A stretch of 64,000 bases of DNA from Pseudomonas sp. StFLB209. Its GTDB lineage: Bacteria > Pseudomonadota > Gammaproteobacteria > Pseudomonadales > Pseudomonadaceae. Positions 55,260 through 62,972 of this stretch are shown here, piece after piece (within the stretch, counting starts at the first letter, position 1; every line of letters begins with the position of its first letter). The position numbers and the translations under genes were made by a program. The notes below the pieces were generated by a model. That model had not been told where the DNA came from, did not search any database, and was given only the letters and a program-made list of their open reading frames with translations. Location of the stretch: NCBI RefSeq assembly GCF_000829415.1, contig NZ_AP014637.1, positions 1,438,001 through 1,502,000 on the forward strand. Reading direction: 5' to 3'.

Positions 55260-57386
55260 ATGAAAACCTTTGACATTGATGGCATAAAACAAACTTTTGA
55301 AAACTACGGTTTCGAGTTTCGCTCTGAATTTTCTAGTAATGACCTAATGATTTTTGCCATTAATCAAGGGATATTTGACAACGCTGTAATTTTACAGAGA
55401 TGCGATGTATCAGCCTCCACACTCAAAGAAGAGCTCTCAGAACTAGGATACCAAGTCAAGATATATAAATACATATCTCTTAAAGCGTTAGAGGACGAGC
55501 TATTTAACGGCTTCTTCTCGATTGCACGCACAAAAAGAAACTTCAAGTCCGACTATCATGATCACATCAGAAAAATAACTGAATCCTTCCCGGAAAGTGC
55601 CAGCGAATATAGCTATATATCTGCGCCATATGTAAAAAACTTTATCGAACATAGTCCTCATGAAGGATTGCTAGAAGATATCAACAAAGAGCTACAAATT
55701 TCTGGTCCAAGACTAATCCTGCTAGAGGCAGCAGCAGGTTATGGAAAGACTTGTACAGCTTACGAAATCGGAAATATGATTTCTGACGGTTCCAAGGAGA
55801 AAATAGTTTTATTTGCTGAGCTTTCACGAGATCGTAAGGCTAAAATTTTCAATCATGTACTTCATAAAGAGCTGGCGCGATCGTTCCCCGCCGTGGAAAC
55901 TGGCCTTGTCTTAAGAGAGATAAAAAACGGTAAAATCATCGTAATCCTCGACGGCTTTGACGAACTGCTTAAAGAAAGGGATGAAGAAGAAAATAGTTTT
56001 GAAAAGTCTCAAGCTATGCTTGAGACAATAGGTGAAATTCTCGATAGCCATGCAAAGGTAATTCTCACCACCCGAAAAACAGCAATTCTCCAAGGTGATG
56101 AATTTGATGACTGGGTGAGCTCTCACGAAAAAGACTTTGATTTCGTAAGGTATAGCTTAAGAGAACCGGAGATAAAACATTGGCTGACCTATGAACGCAT
56201 TGAAAAATTAGAGGCAGCGCGTATCAATGTCAGAAACCTCTCGAATCCAGTTCTTCTTACTTTCCTAAAGTCGGTATCCGATGAGGAGTTTGAAAATATC
56301 CTCGAGTCTCCAGACGGAATTGTAGATCGATATTTCTCATCTCTGTTCATGCGAGAAATCAAACGACAAGATATTAAAATAACTGCTACCGAGCAGTCAG
56401 ATTTATTAAAGCGCCTAGCTCAACACATGATGTATCATGACTACACAAGAACGAGTAAAGAAAGCATAATAAGCTATTTCTCCCATACAGAATCCAGCCT
56501 CATTGAAGTTTCTAGATCAAGATATAATGCTGAGATGCGTCCAAGCTACGACGAAATGGTAGATAGGTTTTCCAACCATGCACTATTGGACAGGTCAACT
56601 GCTGACAATAAAATAGGATTTATTAATGATTTTGTTCTGGGGCATTTTGTAGCATTAGATGTAAACACATCCAACAGTAGCGACTGGGTTGCCGAGAGTA
56701 TCTTTATCGAAGCTGCGGTCAACGCTTATTCATCTCGCTCGCTAGACTCTAGACAACACATTTGGTCGAGGCTTTCAGAAGCCTTGAAATTCATGAGCAC
56801 AGAAGAACGAGTAAGACTTGAATTGAGACTTCTCGACCGCGTTTCAGGCGATGTAGATTCAGTGCAATTTAACGGCTTTAATTTTGACACTGAAGATTTT
56901 TTCAATGAGGATGAAGTCTCTAAGTGCTATTTCATTGATTGCACATTTATTGCCAGCAATCTCAACTTTGACCAAATCAAAAACTGCGTATTCCTCTCTT
57001 GCTCCTTTTACAATTGCACCACAACAGGCGCTAACACAAGCAATGAATTTGTTTCGTGCGAGCATATTGGTGGAGATGTAATCTGCGAAGCCACTAGTGA
57101 AATAAAACTTGAGGCCGAAAACCCTGAGAAAACTGACACAATAAAATTAATTAAAAGCTATATACTTGAAAAATTTTGGCCCATTGGAAACAAAGGCGTG
57201 CCATTCGCGCATCGACCAATTTTCTTTTTCTATCGCGGTAGTCCCTATCCTTCGATGATGACCTCCAAGGCAATCGACGAACTTAGAAAAGATGGATTCT
57301 TAGTCGCCGCCAAAAAGAAAAACTGGATTGGACTTGACCTAACAAACCCAAATTTTGCACTCGTAAAAGAAATGCTGGGACGCTAA
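55260..57386 (+). CDS. NACHT-domain NTPase (bacterial NLR-like), putative anti-phage sensor
   Basis: A 708-residue protein. Residues 1-110 form an N-terminal alpha/beta domain I do not recognise. The NACHT domain starts near 150: Walker A EAAAGYGKTC (156-165), Walker B IIVILDGFDEL (226-236) with the DGxDE form diagnostic of NACHT, and a sensor VILTTRKT (267-274). A winged-helix-like part follows (ALLDRSTADNKIGFINDFVL, 441-460). Residues 556-605 have a Cys/Phe/Asn pattern like pentapeptide beta-helix coils, and a basic C-terminal segment ends the protein. ATG 55260 has AAGGGAGACCCA. The RelA/SpoT gene starts 1 bp after the stop. NACHT proteins of bacteria are phage sensors (family knowledge). 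Confidence 0.85.
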   Translation: MKTFDIDGIKQTFENYGFEFRSEFSSNDLMIFAINQGIFDNAVILQRCDVSASTLKEELSELGYQVKIYKYISLKALEDELFNGFFSIARTKRNFKSDYHDHIRKITESFPESASEYSYISAPYVKNFIEHSPHEGLLEDINKELQISGPRLILLEAAAGYGKTCTAYEIGNMISDGSKEKIVLFAELSRDRKAKIFNHVLHKELARSFPAVETGLVLREIKNGKIIVILDGFDELLKERDEEENSFEKSQAMLETIGEILDSHAKVILTTRKTAILQGDEFDDWVSSHEKDFDFVRYSLREPEIKHWLTYERIEKLEAARINVRNLSNPVLLTFLKSVSDEEFENILESPDGIVDRYFSSLFMREIKRQDIKITATEQSDLLKRLAQHMMYHDYTRTSKESIISYFSHTESSLIEVSRSRYNAEMRPSYDEMVDRFSNHALLDRSTADNKIGFINDFVLGHFVALDVNTSNSSDWVAESIFIEAAVNAYSSRSLDSRQHIWSRLSEALKFMSTEERVRLELRLLDRVSGDVDSVQFNGFNFDTEDFFNEDEVSKCYFIDCTFIASNLNFDQIKNCVFLSCSFYNCTTTGANTSNEFVSCEHIGGDVICEATSEIKLEAENPEKTDTIKLIKSYILEKFWPIGNKGVPFAHRPIFFFYRGSPYPSMMTSKAIDELRKDGFLVAAKKKNWIGLDLTNPNFALVKEMLGR

Positions 57387-57387
57387 A

Positions 57388-58259
57388 ATGCAAACATTTC
57401 AATCGAGCCAGACAACAATTCTCGTAAAAGAAGTTGAAAAAGCCGTTTCAAAAATCGGCATTATGTTTCGGCTTTTTTATCGCGAAAAGACAACTGAATC
57501 GCTATCCAAGAAAGCAACAAAAGTCCCTGGAAAATATGGGAAAGAAAAAAAATCCAAGACATTGTTGGAATCCGCATTGCACTATATTTCATAGACGACG
57601 TTATTGCCGCGCAAGAAATTCTTGAAAAGACTTTCGAGCACCTCAGTGAATTCTCACAAATCGACAAACTTGAAAACGAAAGCTTTAAAGCAATTCGCAG
57701 AAACCTAATATTCAAGCTTCCAGATTACTTCAACGAAAAGGCATTGGTCGGAGAGGAACACCACAACATAATCGATCACACTTTTGAAGTTCAAATTAGA
57801 ACAATTTTGTCGGAGGGCTGGCACGAAGTTGATCATGACCTACGCTACAAGTGCGAGGAAGATTGGATAGGGCTAGATTCAGAAAACAGGGCATTAAATG
57901 GTGTTTATGCGACACTGGAAACTAGTGAATGGACTTTATTGAAGCTTTTCGAAAACCTATCGTACACTCACTACAAATCTGGCAACATCAAGGCAATGTT
58001 ACAAAACAAATTCAGACTTCGCATGAAACATTCTTCAAAAGACTCTGAAATTATCGCCATCCTAAATAAACGCCCCGATTTGGTGAAATCTATATTCAGG
58101 TATGATAGATCTCGTTTCTTCAGTTGCATAGGCGCCCGCCCAGCAGTCCCCATCACTCTTGCCAATATAATCTACACAGTAAATCTCGACGAACTCAAAG
58201 ATCAGGAGTTATTAGACTTTATGCCGGAAACTTTTGCTAGATGGTGGAGCCAAGCTTAA
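57388..58259 (+). CDS. RelA/SpoT-type nucleotide synthetase, requires -1 frameshift at an A8 run
   Basis: The zero frame (57388-57594, 68 codons) encodes FRLFYREKTTESLSKKATK, the substrate-binding basic motif of RelA/SpoT synthetases, then ends. At 57545-57552 eight A residues give a slippery A AAA AAA. Slipping -1 joins it to IQDIVGIRIALYFIDDVIAA and the catalytic FEVQIRTILSEGWHEVDHDL, RYK. The full product would be about 290 residues and carries the motifs of a (p)ppGpp or (p)ppApp-type synthetase without hydrolase or TGS domains. A C-terminal helical part follows. It is one base after the NACHT gene. Programmed slippage or inactivation cannot be told apart here. Confidence 0.72.
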
Positions 58260-58368
58260 TCTGAATTTATTTCGACAGAAACAGTAACCACCTCACAAAC
58301 CCCACATTCAAAACCCTGCACTGATCCCCGATGCTGAGCTCCCGAACTCTTTCAGGAGCCAGCCGCTC

Positions 58369-58782
58369 ATGATGCGCCCCGACGCCAAAGTCGAAAAAGT
58401 CTATCTTTACCCCAAACCGGTGGACTTCCGAAAATCCATCGACGGGCTAGCCGCTCTGGTCGAACTGGATATCAAAGTGGCCGTGTTCGACCCGGTTCTG
58501 TTCGTCTTCCTCGATCGCCACCGTAACCGAGTGAAAATTGGGCTTCGTGACTCGATCTGCCAAGGGCGGAATTCTTCACTTACCCTCACCTATCCATGGA
58601 CGCACATAACGGCCGGACAGCCACCATTCGGCATGCAACCGATTGAGTCGCACAATTCAGAAGTTGTGCGACAAAGAGGATATGCAAGCGGCGCTCAAAA
58701 GCAGCGTATCGAATACGCCGCCATAGGCGGGTACGGAAATGGTCGAGCCAAAAAAATACGCATATTTGTCGGCTGGTCGTAG
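58369..58782 (+). pseudogene. IS66-family TnpB fragment fused to unrelated sequence
   Basis: The first about 57 residues (MMRPDAKVEKVYLYPKPVDF, RKSIDGLAALVELD, VFDPVLFVFLDRHRNRVKI) are a typical IS66 TnpB N-terminus. After that the frame has no resemblance to TnpB (which continues with a Trp/Tyr-rich region), and no TnpC is present. Upstream TCAGGAGCCAGCCGCTC matches the usual IS66 leader. The element is a remnant truncated on the right. Confidence 0.75.
58647..58672. repeat. Perfect 9-bp inverted repeat
   Basis: GTCGCACAA and TTGTGCGAC flank an 8-nt loop, just past the point where TnpB homology ends. It may be the end of a lost mobile element. Confidence 0.5.
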
Positions 58783-58799
58783 TCTTCAGATATGCGTAT
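58756..58799. repeat. Perfect 10-bp inverted repeat
   Basis: ATACGCATAT and ATATGCGTAT lie 24 bp apart, overlapping the end of the TnpB-fused frame. It lacks a T run, so it is more likely an operator or element end than a terminator. Confidence 0.45.
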
Positions 58800-59028
58800 A
58801 ACCACCTGCTTACAAGGAAGGTGCTTTAACTATTGAAATCAATAGATTAAAGATTTCCTAATTACGTGAAATCCCCCTTTAAACCAGCCAATTATCTATG
58901 ATCATAGAAGCTTATTACGTACCCATAACGCTCCACCTCCTAGGCACGCCTTGCCTATCCAATTCGATTTGGGTCAGATGCACTTACAGCTACTGCTCCG
59001 GAACGTACCCAACAGAATGTCGATAAAG
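58800..59028. other. Gap downstream of ptuB
   Basis: About 230 AT-rich bases without a gene; no terminator for the ptuAB message is evident. Confidence 0.4.
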
Positions 59029-59604
59029 TTATTTGTTTGCGGCCATTAAAGCAGCCGAAAATAAAGAAAACTCCTTCGAACTATCACTTTCGGCTTCCAA
59101 TGCGTGGAGCAGAATATTTTGCAGTGCTACGTTCGAGGTTCTATAGCACGCATCAAGCGCGTGTTGAAGATCCGCTAAGCGCATCGCCCTGCGTTCGATG
59201 AGCTCCGCACGATTTAAATCAGTTGTAATGATGGTGATGGCCCCTCGTTCACTTCCAGCTTTGTGACGCATGATCGTCCCAAATGCTATAAGGTGTTCAG
59301 AAGGGTCTTCAGAGTACGGGTCTATCAAAGGGCAGTTTTCATCAAATTGATCTTTTTTAGCATTATTGCACCGAGCACAACAAAATCCAAGATTGCTCCA
59401 TTCAAACTCTAAGTGCGGGAATCTATTTTCAGCTTTCGGTTTTATATGCTCTACATCTCCGAAATACACGTGAGACACATGACTTTCACAGTACATGCAT
59501 TTACCATTAGAAGCACCTTCCAACGCTGCTTTGTTCTCAGAGTTTTTATAGTTGGCCCGAAGAGCTATCGGGTTTGGACATGCCGGGCGATGAAGTCGTA
59601 TCAT
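59029..59604 (-). CDS. ptuB: HNH endonuclease, Septu PtuB-like
   Basis: A 191-residue nuclease. The HNH core reads GKCMYCESHVSHVYFGDVEH, IKPKAEN and GFCCARCNNAKKDQFDENCP, with two Cys pairs for zinc and the catalytic His in VEHIKPK. LIDPYSEDPSEHL follows, as in Septu PtuB. ATG 59604 overlaps the ptuA stop as ATGA and has GGGGATAATAA before it. In Septu the ATPase binds PtuB and licenses nuclease action against phage (family knowledge). Confidence 0.85.
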   Translation of the reverse strand: MIRLHRPACPNPIALRANYKNSENKAALEGASNGKCMYCESHVSHVYFGDVEHIKPKAENRFPHLEFEWSNLGFCCARCNNAKKDQFDENCPLIDPYSEDPSEHLIAFGTIMRHKAGSERGAITIITTDLNRAELIERRAMRLADLQHALDACYRTSNVALQNILLHALEAESDSSKEFSLFSAALMAANK

Positions 59605-60845
59605 TTATTATCCCCTGCAATAGTTGCAATTGCTTGGGGGAACAGCCGACCGAGCCCATTGCGCTCTAAGTCATCGCGCATATTAACCAAGGATTCAGCC
59701 GTGGGGTCGGCGTCGGCATACTTCCTTATTATGGAAGTAAGCTTAACTATTGCCCAGTCTGGAATCGTTGTCGAAACACCTAGAACCTCATCGAGAATAT
59801 CAACAGCATTTTTAACCTCACTTTTGAAATCCAGTAAATAGGAGCGGACTTTCTTATTCTCATCATAGCGAAGCGCATATACATGGGAGTTCTCGACCGA
59901 TGTCACGATCAGAGGGCTATGGGTCGTTACGATAAATTTAGCATGTGGGAACGCAGCCACCAAGCTGGGTAACAGAGTGCGTTGCATGCTTGGGTGTAAA
60001 TGGTTTTCGACCTCGTCAATTACAACCGCGAAAGGCTCTTTCGCGTCGTTGTCAAACATGTAGATCTGCCAGGCAATATCAATAAGCGCAGCGATTCCTC
60101 CCGACGCGGTTTCCAGCAGGAATTCATCTGCCCCTTTGTTGCAACAAAAAACGATTTCGTAATCCCTTACTTCGAGGTCTTCAAATCCGAGCGTTTTTGG
60201 AAGTATAAGTCTGAGCGCGTCCCGAAAACCCTCAAAATTTTTTATTTGTTGAGGGTCTGAGGGCATTATGACCTTGGTTTCGCTTTTGACACCATATCCA
60301 TTAATCATCCAGCTTAGCAAGGTGCTTTTCATTAGAAAACTCTGAGGCTCTCCCCCTGCACCTGCATGCCTGTTAATTAGGTTCGATTGGATTTCAGAAA
60401 AAGCGGTTTGCCGTTCTTTTCTTGTCGTAGCTATCTGCCCGACGCGGCGATAGGAAAAAACCTGTCGATGTGATGGTATGAAAAAGAAATTTGCATGTTG
60501 TTGATTTCTTATTTCTACCTGATATTGAGCGCCGCCGGCTTCGGGCGCTATTAGATCTGATGCTGCATTATTTGTGTATATTATTGAGCCAATATTCCGA
60601 TCGCTAGTCACGCTTTTGCTAAACATTCGCGTAAGAGAAAAATATTTAAGTGCTTTAGTTAAGATATCAGTTTTAGGTGTTGCTAGTGAGATATGGCTCC
60701 ACCCCATGTGTCGGGCGAGGAGCGACAATATCGTCGTTTTTCCGCTACCGTTGGATCCGGTAATTATTGTGGCTTGAGGATGAAATTTAATGTCGACTTC
60801 CCCAAACTGTTGCCAATCTTTCAATTTTAATCTATCGAAATCCAT
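59601..60845 (-). CDS. ptuA: AAA/ABC-type ATPase, Septu PtuA-like
   Basis: A 414-residue ATPase of the OLD/RecF-like ABC class. KLKDWQQFGEVDIKFHPQAT leads to Walker A GSNGSGKTTILSLLARH. The ABC signature region is LLETASGGIAALIDIAWQIY, and Walker B is FAVVIDEVENHLHPSMQRTL with the H-loop in FIVTTHSPLIV. It is the upstream partner of the HNH gene, the order of PtuA-PtuB. Other two-gene ATPase/HNH systems are possible, but the size and HNH type fit Septu best. The start ATG 60845 has a weak ribosome binding site. Confidence 0.83.
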   Translation of the reverse strand: MDFDRLKLKDWQQFGEVDIKFHPQATIITGSNGSGKTTILSLLARHMGWSHISLATPKTDILTKALKYFSLTRMFSKSVTSDRNIGSIIYTNNAASDLIAPEAGGAQYQVEIRNQQHANFFFIPSHRQVFSYRRVGQIATTRKERQTAFSEIQSNLINRHAGAGGEPQSFLMKSTLLSWMINGYGVKSETKVIMPSDPQQIKNFEGFRDALRLILPKTLGFEDLEVRDYEIVFCCNKGADEFLLETASGGIAALIDIAWQIYMFDNDAKEPFAVVIDEVENHLHPSMQRTLLPSLVAAFPHAKFIVTTHSPLIVTSVENSHVYALRYDENKKVRSYLLDFKSEVKNAVDILDEVLGVSTTIPDWAIVKLTSIIRKYADADPTAESLVNMRDDLERNGLGRLFPQAIATIAGDNK

Positions 60846-61403
60846 GTTCTTTACTCATTTAGTTATTAAATTCCGCACGGTGAAGAACATCCGTCCGTAT
60901 CCGATCCTAAACTATTGCTTCAAATTCTGCATCTGTGCCACTCTCTTATCTAAGAAATGCCAAATGCCTACGAGCAACCTCTATGAGTCATTGGTGCTGT
61001 TCGCGCCGAGGCTACCGGGACAGCAAGCGGTCGTAGGTCTGAAGTTCTTGAGGTACCTATAACGGGTGCTATGTTCAATCGCCCCCTCACAGACAAGCCC
61101 GCCTCGGTGGGTTTTTCTCTACCTGCTGGAAACCAGCGCTCCTATCTGAGACCTGCCGCTGCTTGTTTTCGCTGCCTGGCAGTGCAGACCATCAGGAGAA
61201 ACGTATGTCCTCACACATCATCGCCGGGTAACTGACCGCACTGCAGGTATTGCAATCAGGGGGCAGCGAGCTCGACGAGCTGGTAGTCCACGAGCACATA
61301 AAATATCCACACATACAACGGATATCTGGCCCAAATATCCTTATATGTTCGTTAAAAACAGATAGTTAAGACAACACCCCAATGTCCGCAGGACATTTTT
61401 ATG
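60846..61403. other. Right flank of the island
   Basis: About 560 bp. A hairpin CCCGCC/GGTGGG followed by TTTTT at 61097-61115 looks like a terminator copied from a tRNA 3' flank or lost gene. A short frame after CAGGAGAAACGT starts at ATG 61205 (MSSHIIAG), has TAA at 61229, and continues LTALQVLQSGGSELDELVVH, apparently a dead gene. No complete gene is seen. Confidence 0.45.
61097..61116 (+). terminator. Terminator-like hairpin in the right flank
   Basis: AGCCCGCC and GGTGGG with a TTTTT tail on the plus strand. No intact gene lies just upstream on that strand. Confidence 0.5.
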
Positions 61404-61452
61404 GACTTGTAATCAGTAGGTGCCGAGTTCGATTCTTGGTGCCGGCACCATA
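61404..61452 (+). repeat. Attachment site attR (copy of tRNA-Thr 3' end)
   Basis: Identical to 53206-53254 except one base, including the CCA end and following TA. Only the 3' part is present, so this is not a second tRNA gene. Confidence 0.9.
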
Positions 61453-61455
61453 TTC

Positions 61456-61480
61456 AAAAGCCCCGCTTCGCGGAGCTTTT
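61456..61480 (+). terminator. Terminator downstream of attR
   Basis: AAAGCCCCG and CGGAGCTTTT form a hairpin with a TTTT tail. Before island integration this was probably the tRNA-Thr terminator. Confidence 0.75.
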
Positions 61481-61730
61481 ACGTTTCCGAGACTCTCAAT
61501 TCTCTTCCCCTCCCTTCTCCAACGTCCACGTGCTGTCCACGCGCAGATCAAAATCCGACCTACCCAGCCTATTGCAATCAGCCTGCCCAATCGTCCACCC
61601 AAACGCGACAATCATTCCCATTCCAGCCGATTACTATCGCGGTAAACACTCTTTAAGCTCTCTCCCATCACATCGGCACCCCTCCACACCGAACCTGTTA
61701 CCCCTATCTCTCAGCTTAAGGAATCCAACC

Positions 61731-62183
61731 ATGTCTACCGCCCAACCAGCCCTGACCAAGAAAACCGCCAGTTTCGGTGTCGCCTGGGAAGGTCTTTACG
61801 GCTACGTCCAGGCTGTTCAGGTCAAAGACACTATTTACCTGTCCGGCCAGCTCAGTCATGACCGCGAAGGTAATCTGGTCGCTCCTGCGGCTCTGGACAG
61901 CTCCGGTAAGCCGGCTGACTTCTCCACGATGGAGGCGCAGATGCAGCAGACCTACGTAAACATCGTCGATCTGTTGGCGGAGTTTGGTGCGACGCTGGAT
62001 GACGTGGTGGAAGAGACGATTTTCGTCATTGATGTACCAGCGGCCTTTGCGGCTGCGGGCAAGGTGCGTAAGGCATTTTATGGCGCAGACATCCCGCCGG
62101 TGGCCAGCAACCTTATCGGCGTTTCCGGTCTGGCGTTCCCAGAGCAACTGGTCGAAATCACCATCCGGGCGGTGGTCGCGTAA
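61731..62183 (+). CDS. RidA family protein (YjgF/UK114 type)
   Basis: A 150-residue member of the RidA superfamily. KDTIYLSGQLSHDREGNLVA and PPVASNLIGVSGLAFPEQLV are the fold-defining segments. ETIFVID and the C-terminal VEITIRAVVA are as in the RutC/Rid group; the Arg near the active site of RidA itself is not obvious. TTAAGGAATCCAACC precedes ATG 61731. Reactive-enamine hydrolysis is the usual role; the specific Rid subgroup is not settled. Confidence 0.88.
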   Translation: MSTAQPALTKKTASFGVAWEGLYGYVQAVQVKDTIYLSGQLSHDREGNLVAPAALDSSGKPADFSTMEAQMQQTYVNIVDLLAEFGATLDDVVEETIFVIDVPAAFAAAGKVRKAFYGADIPPVASNLIGVSGLAFPEQLVEITIRAVVA

Positions 62184-62205
62184 ATTATCGATGCCCTCTC
62201 CCAAA

Positions 62206-62232
62206 GGCCGAGCGTTCGGACAACGCTCGGCC
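62206..62232. terminator. Hairpin after the RidA gene
   Basis: GGCCGAGCGTT and AACGCTCGGCC are perfect 11-bp arms around CGGAC. There is no T run, so termination would be weak or Rho-linked. Confidence 0.5.
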
Positions 62233-62401
62233 CTGCCGCGGTCTTCAGATGCGGCTTGAAGCTGCGCCTGATTTGATCACCCTACCCGCACTACACGCCC
62301 CCAAACCACCCATCCCGCCCCAGCACAACTCCGTTGAACTCGCGCCGCCCCACCCACTCCCTCTCTCAAGCAGCACCCAAAAATCCAAGAAGGAGTTCAC
62401 C

Positions 62402-62908
62402 ATGAAAAAGGTATTTCGCGCTGGCGCCCTGAGTCTGTTCGTGGCCATGGCCAGCACCACTGCTTTCGCCGCAAGCCCTGCGGCGTTTGTCGATGACGCC
62501 TCGGCCAAAAGCATTGCGGAGATCGAGAACGGCAAGCTGGCGGTGGAGAAGAGTCAGTCGGCTGATGTGAAGACGTTTGCCGAGATGATGATCAAGGATC
62601 ACACGGCGGCGAATGAGAAGCTCAAGGACATTGCTGCCACCAAAAAGCTGGAGATCAGCGACGACGCCGAGCTGATGGACAAGGCCAAGAAGATGATCCT
62701 TGAATACCGCGATGCATCCTTCGACAAGGCGTATGCCGAGAATCAGGTAACGGCGCATGAGCAGACCATCAAGCTGTTCGAGGATGAGGCCAAGAACGGT
62801 GACGATCCCGAGGTTAAGGCCTTTGCGGCAGAAACCTTGCCCAAGCTTAAAACCCATCTGGAAGCGGCCCGGAAGCTGGCGACCAGTCATGGCGGCAAGG
62901 CCGAATAA
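62402..62908 (+). CDS. DUF4142 family periplasmic protein
   Basis: A 168-residue protein with a signal peptide (MKKVFRAGALSLFVAMASTT, then AFA). A helical DUF4142 domain follows with KSIAEIENGKLAVEKSQSAD and VKTFAEMMIKDHTAANEKLK, a four-helix bundle related to ferritin-like folds. AGAAGGAGTTCACC precedes ATG 62402. It is often stress-induced in pseudomonads (family knowledge); the molecular role is unknown. Confidence 0.88.
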   Translation: MKKVFRAGALSLFVAMASTTAFAASPAAFVDDASAKSIAEIENGKLAVEKSQSADVKTFAEMMIKDHTAANEKLKDIAATKKLEISDDAELMDKAKKMILEYRDASFDKAYAENQVTAHEQTIKLFEDEAKNGDDPEVKAFAAETLPKLKTHLEAARKLATSHGGKAE

Positions 62909-62972
62909 TTCGGATTACCGCGCTTGAACCCAGCAGCCCAGTCTCATACCTGGGCTGCCCCTCCTCTGCCCC

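Noticed and set aside
57744..58259. A separate gene starting at ATG 57744
   Set aside because: The same frame is open back to the A8 run and continues the RelA/SpoT domain; starting at 57744 would remove part of the domain, including DIVGIRI.
58756..58799. Transcription terminator for the IS66 fragment
   Set aside because: The 10-bp arms have a 24-bp loop and no T run.
61404..61452. A second tRNA-Thr gene
   Set aside because: Only the 3' part from the anticodon region is present; it is the attachment-site duplicate.
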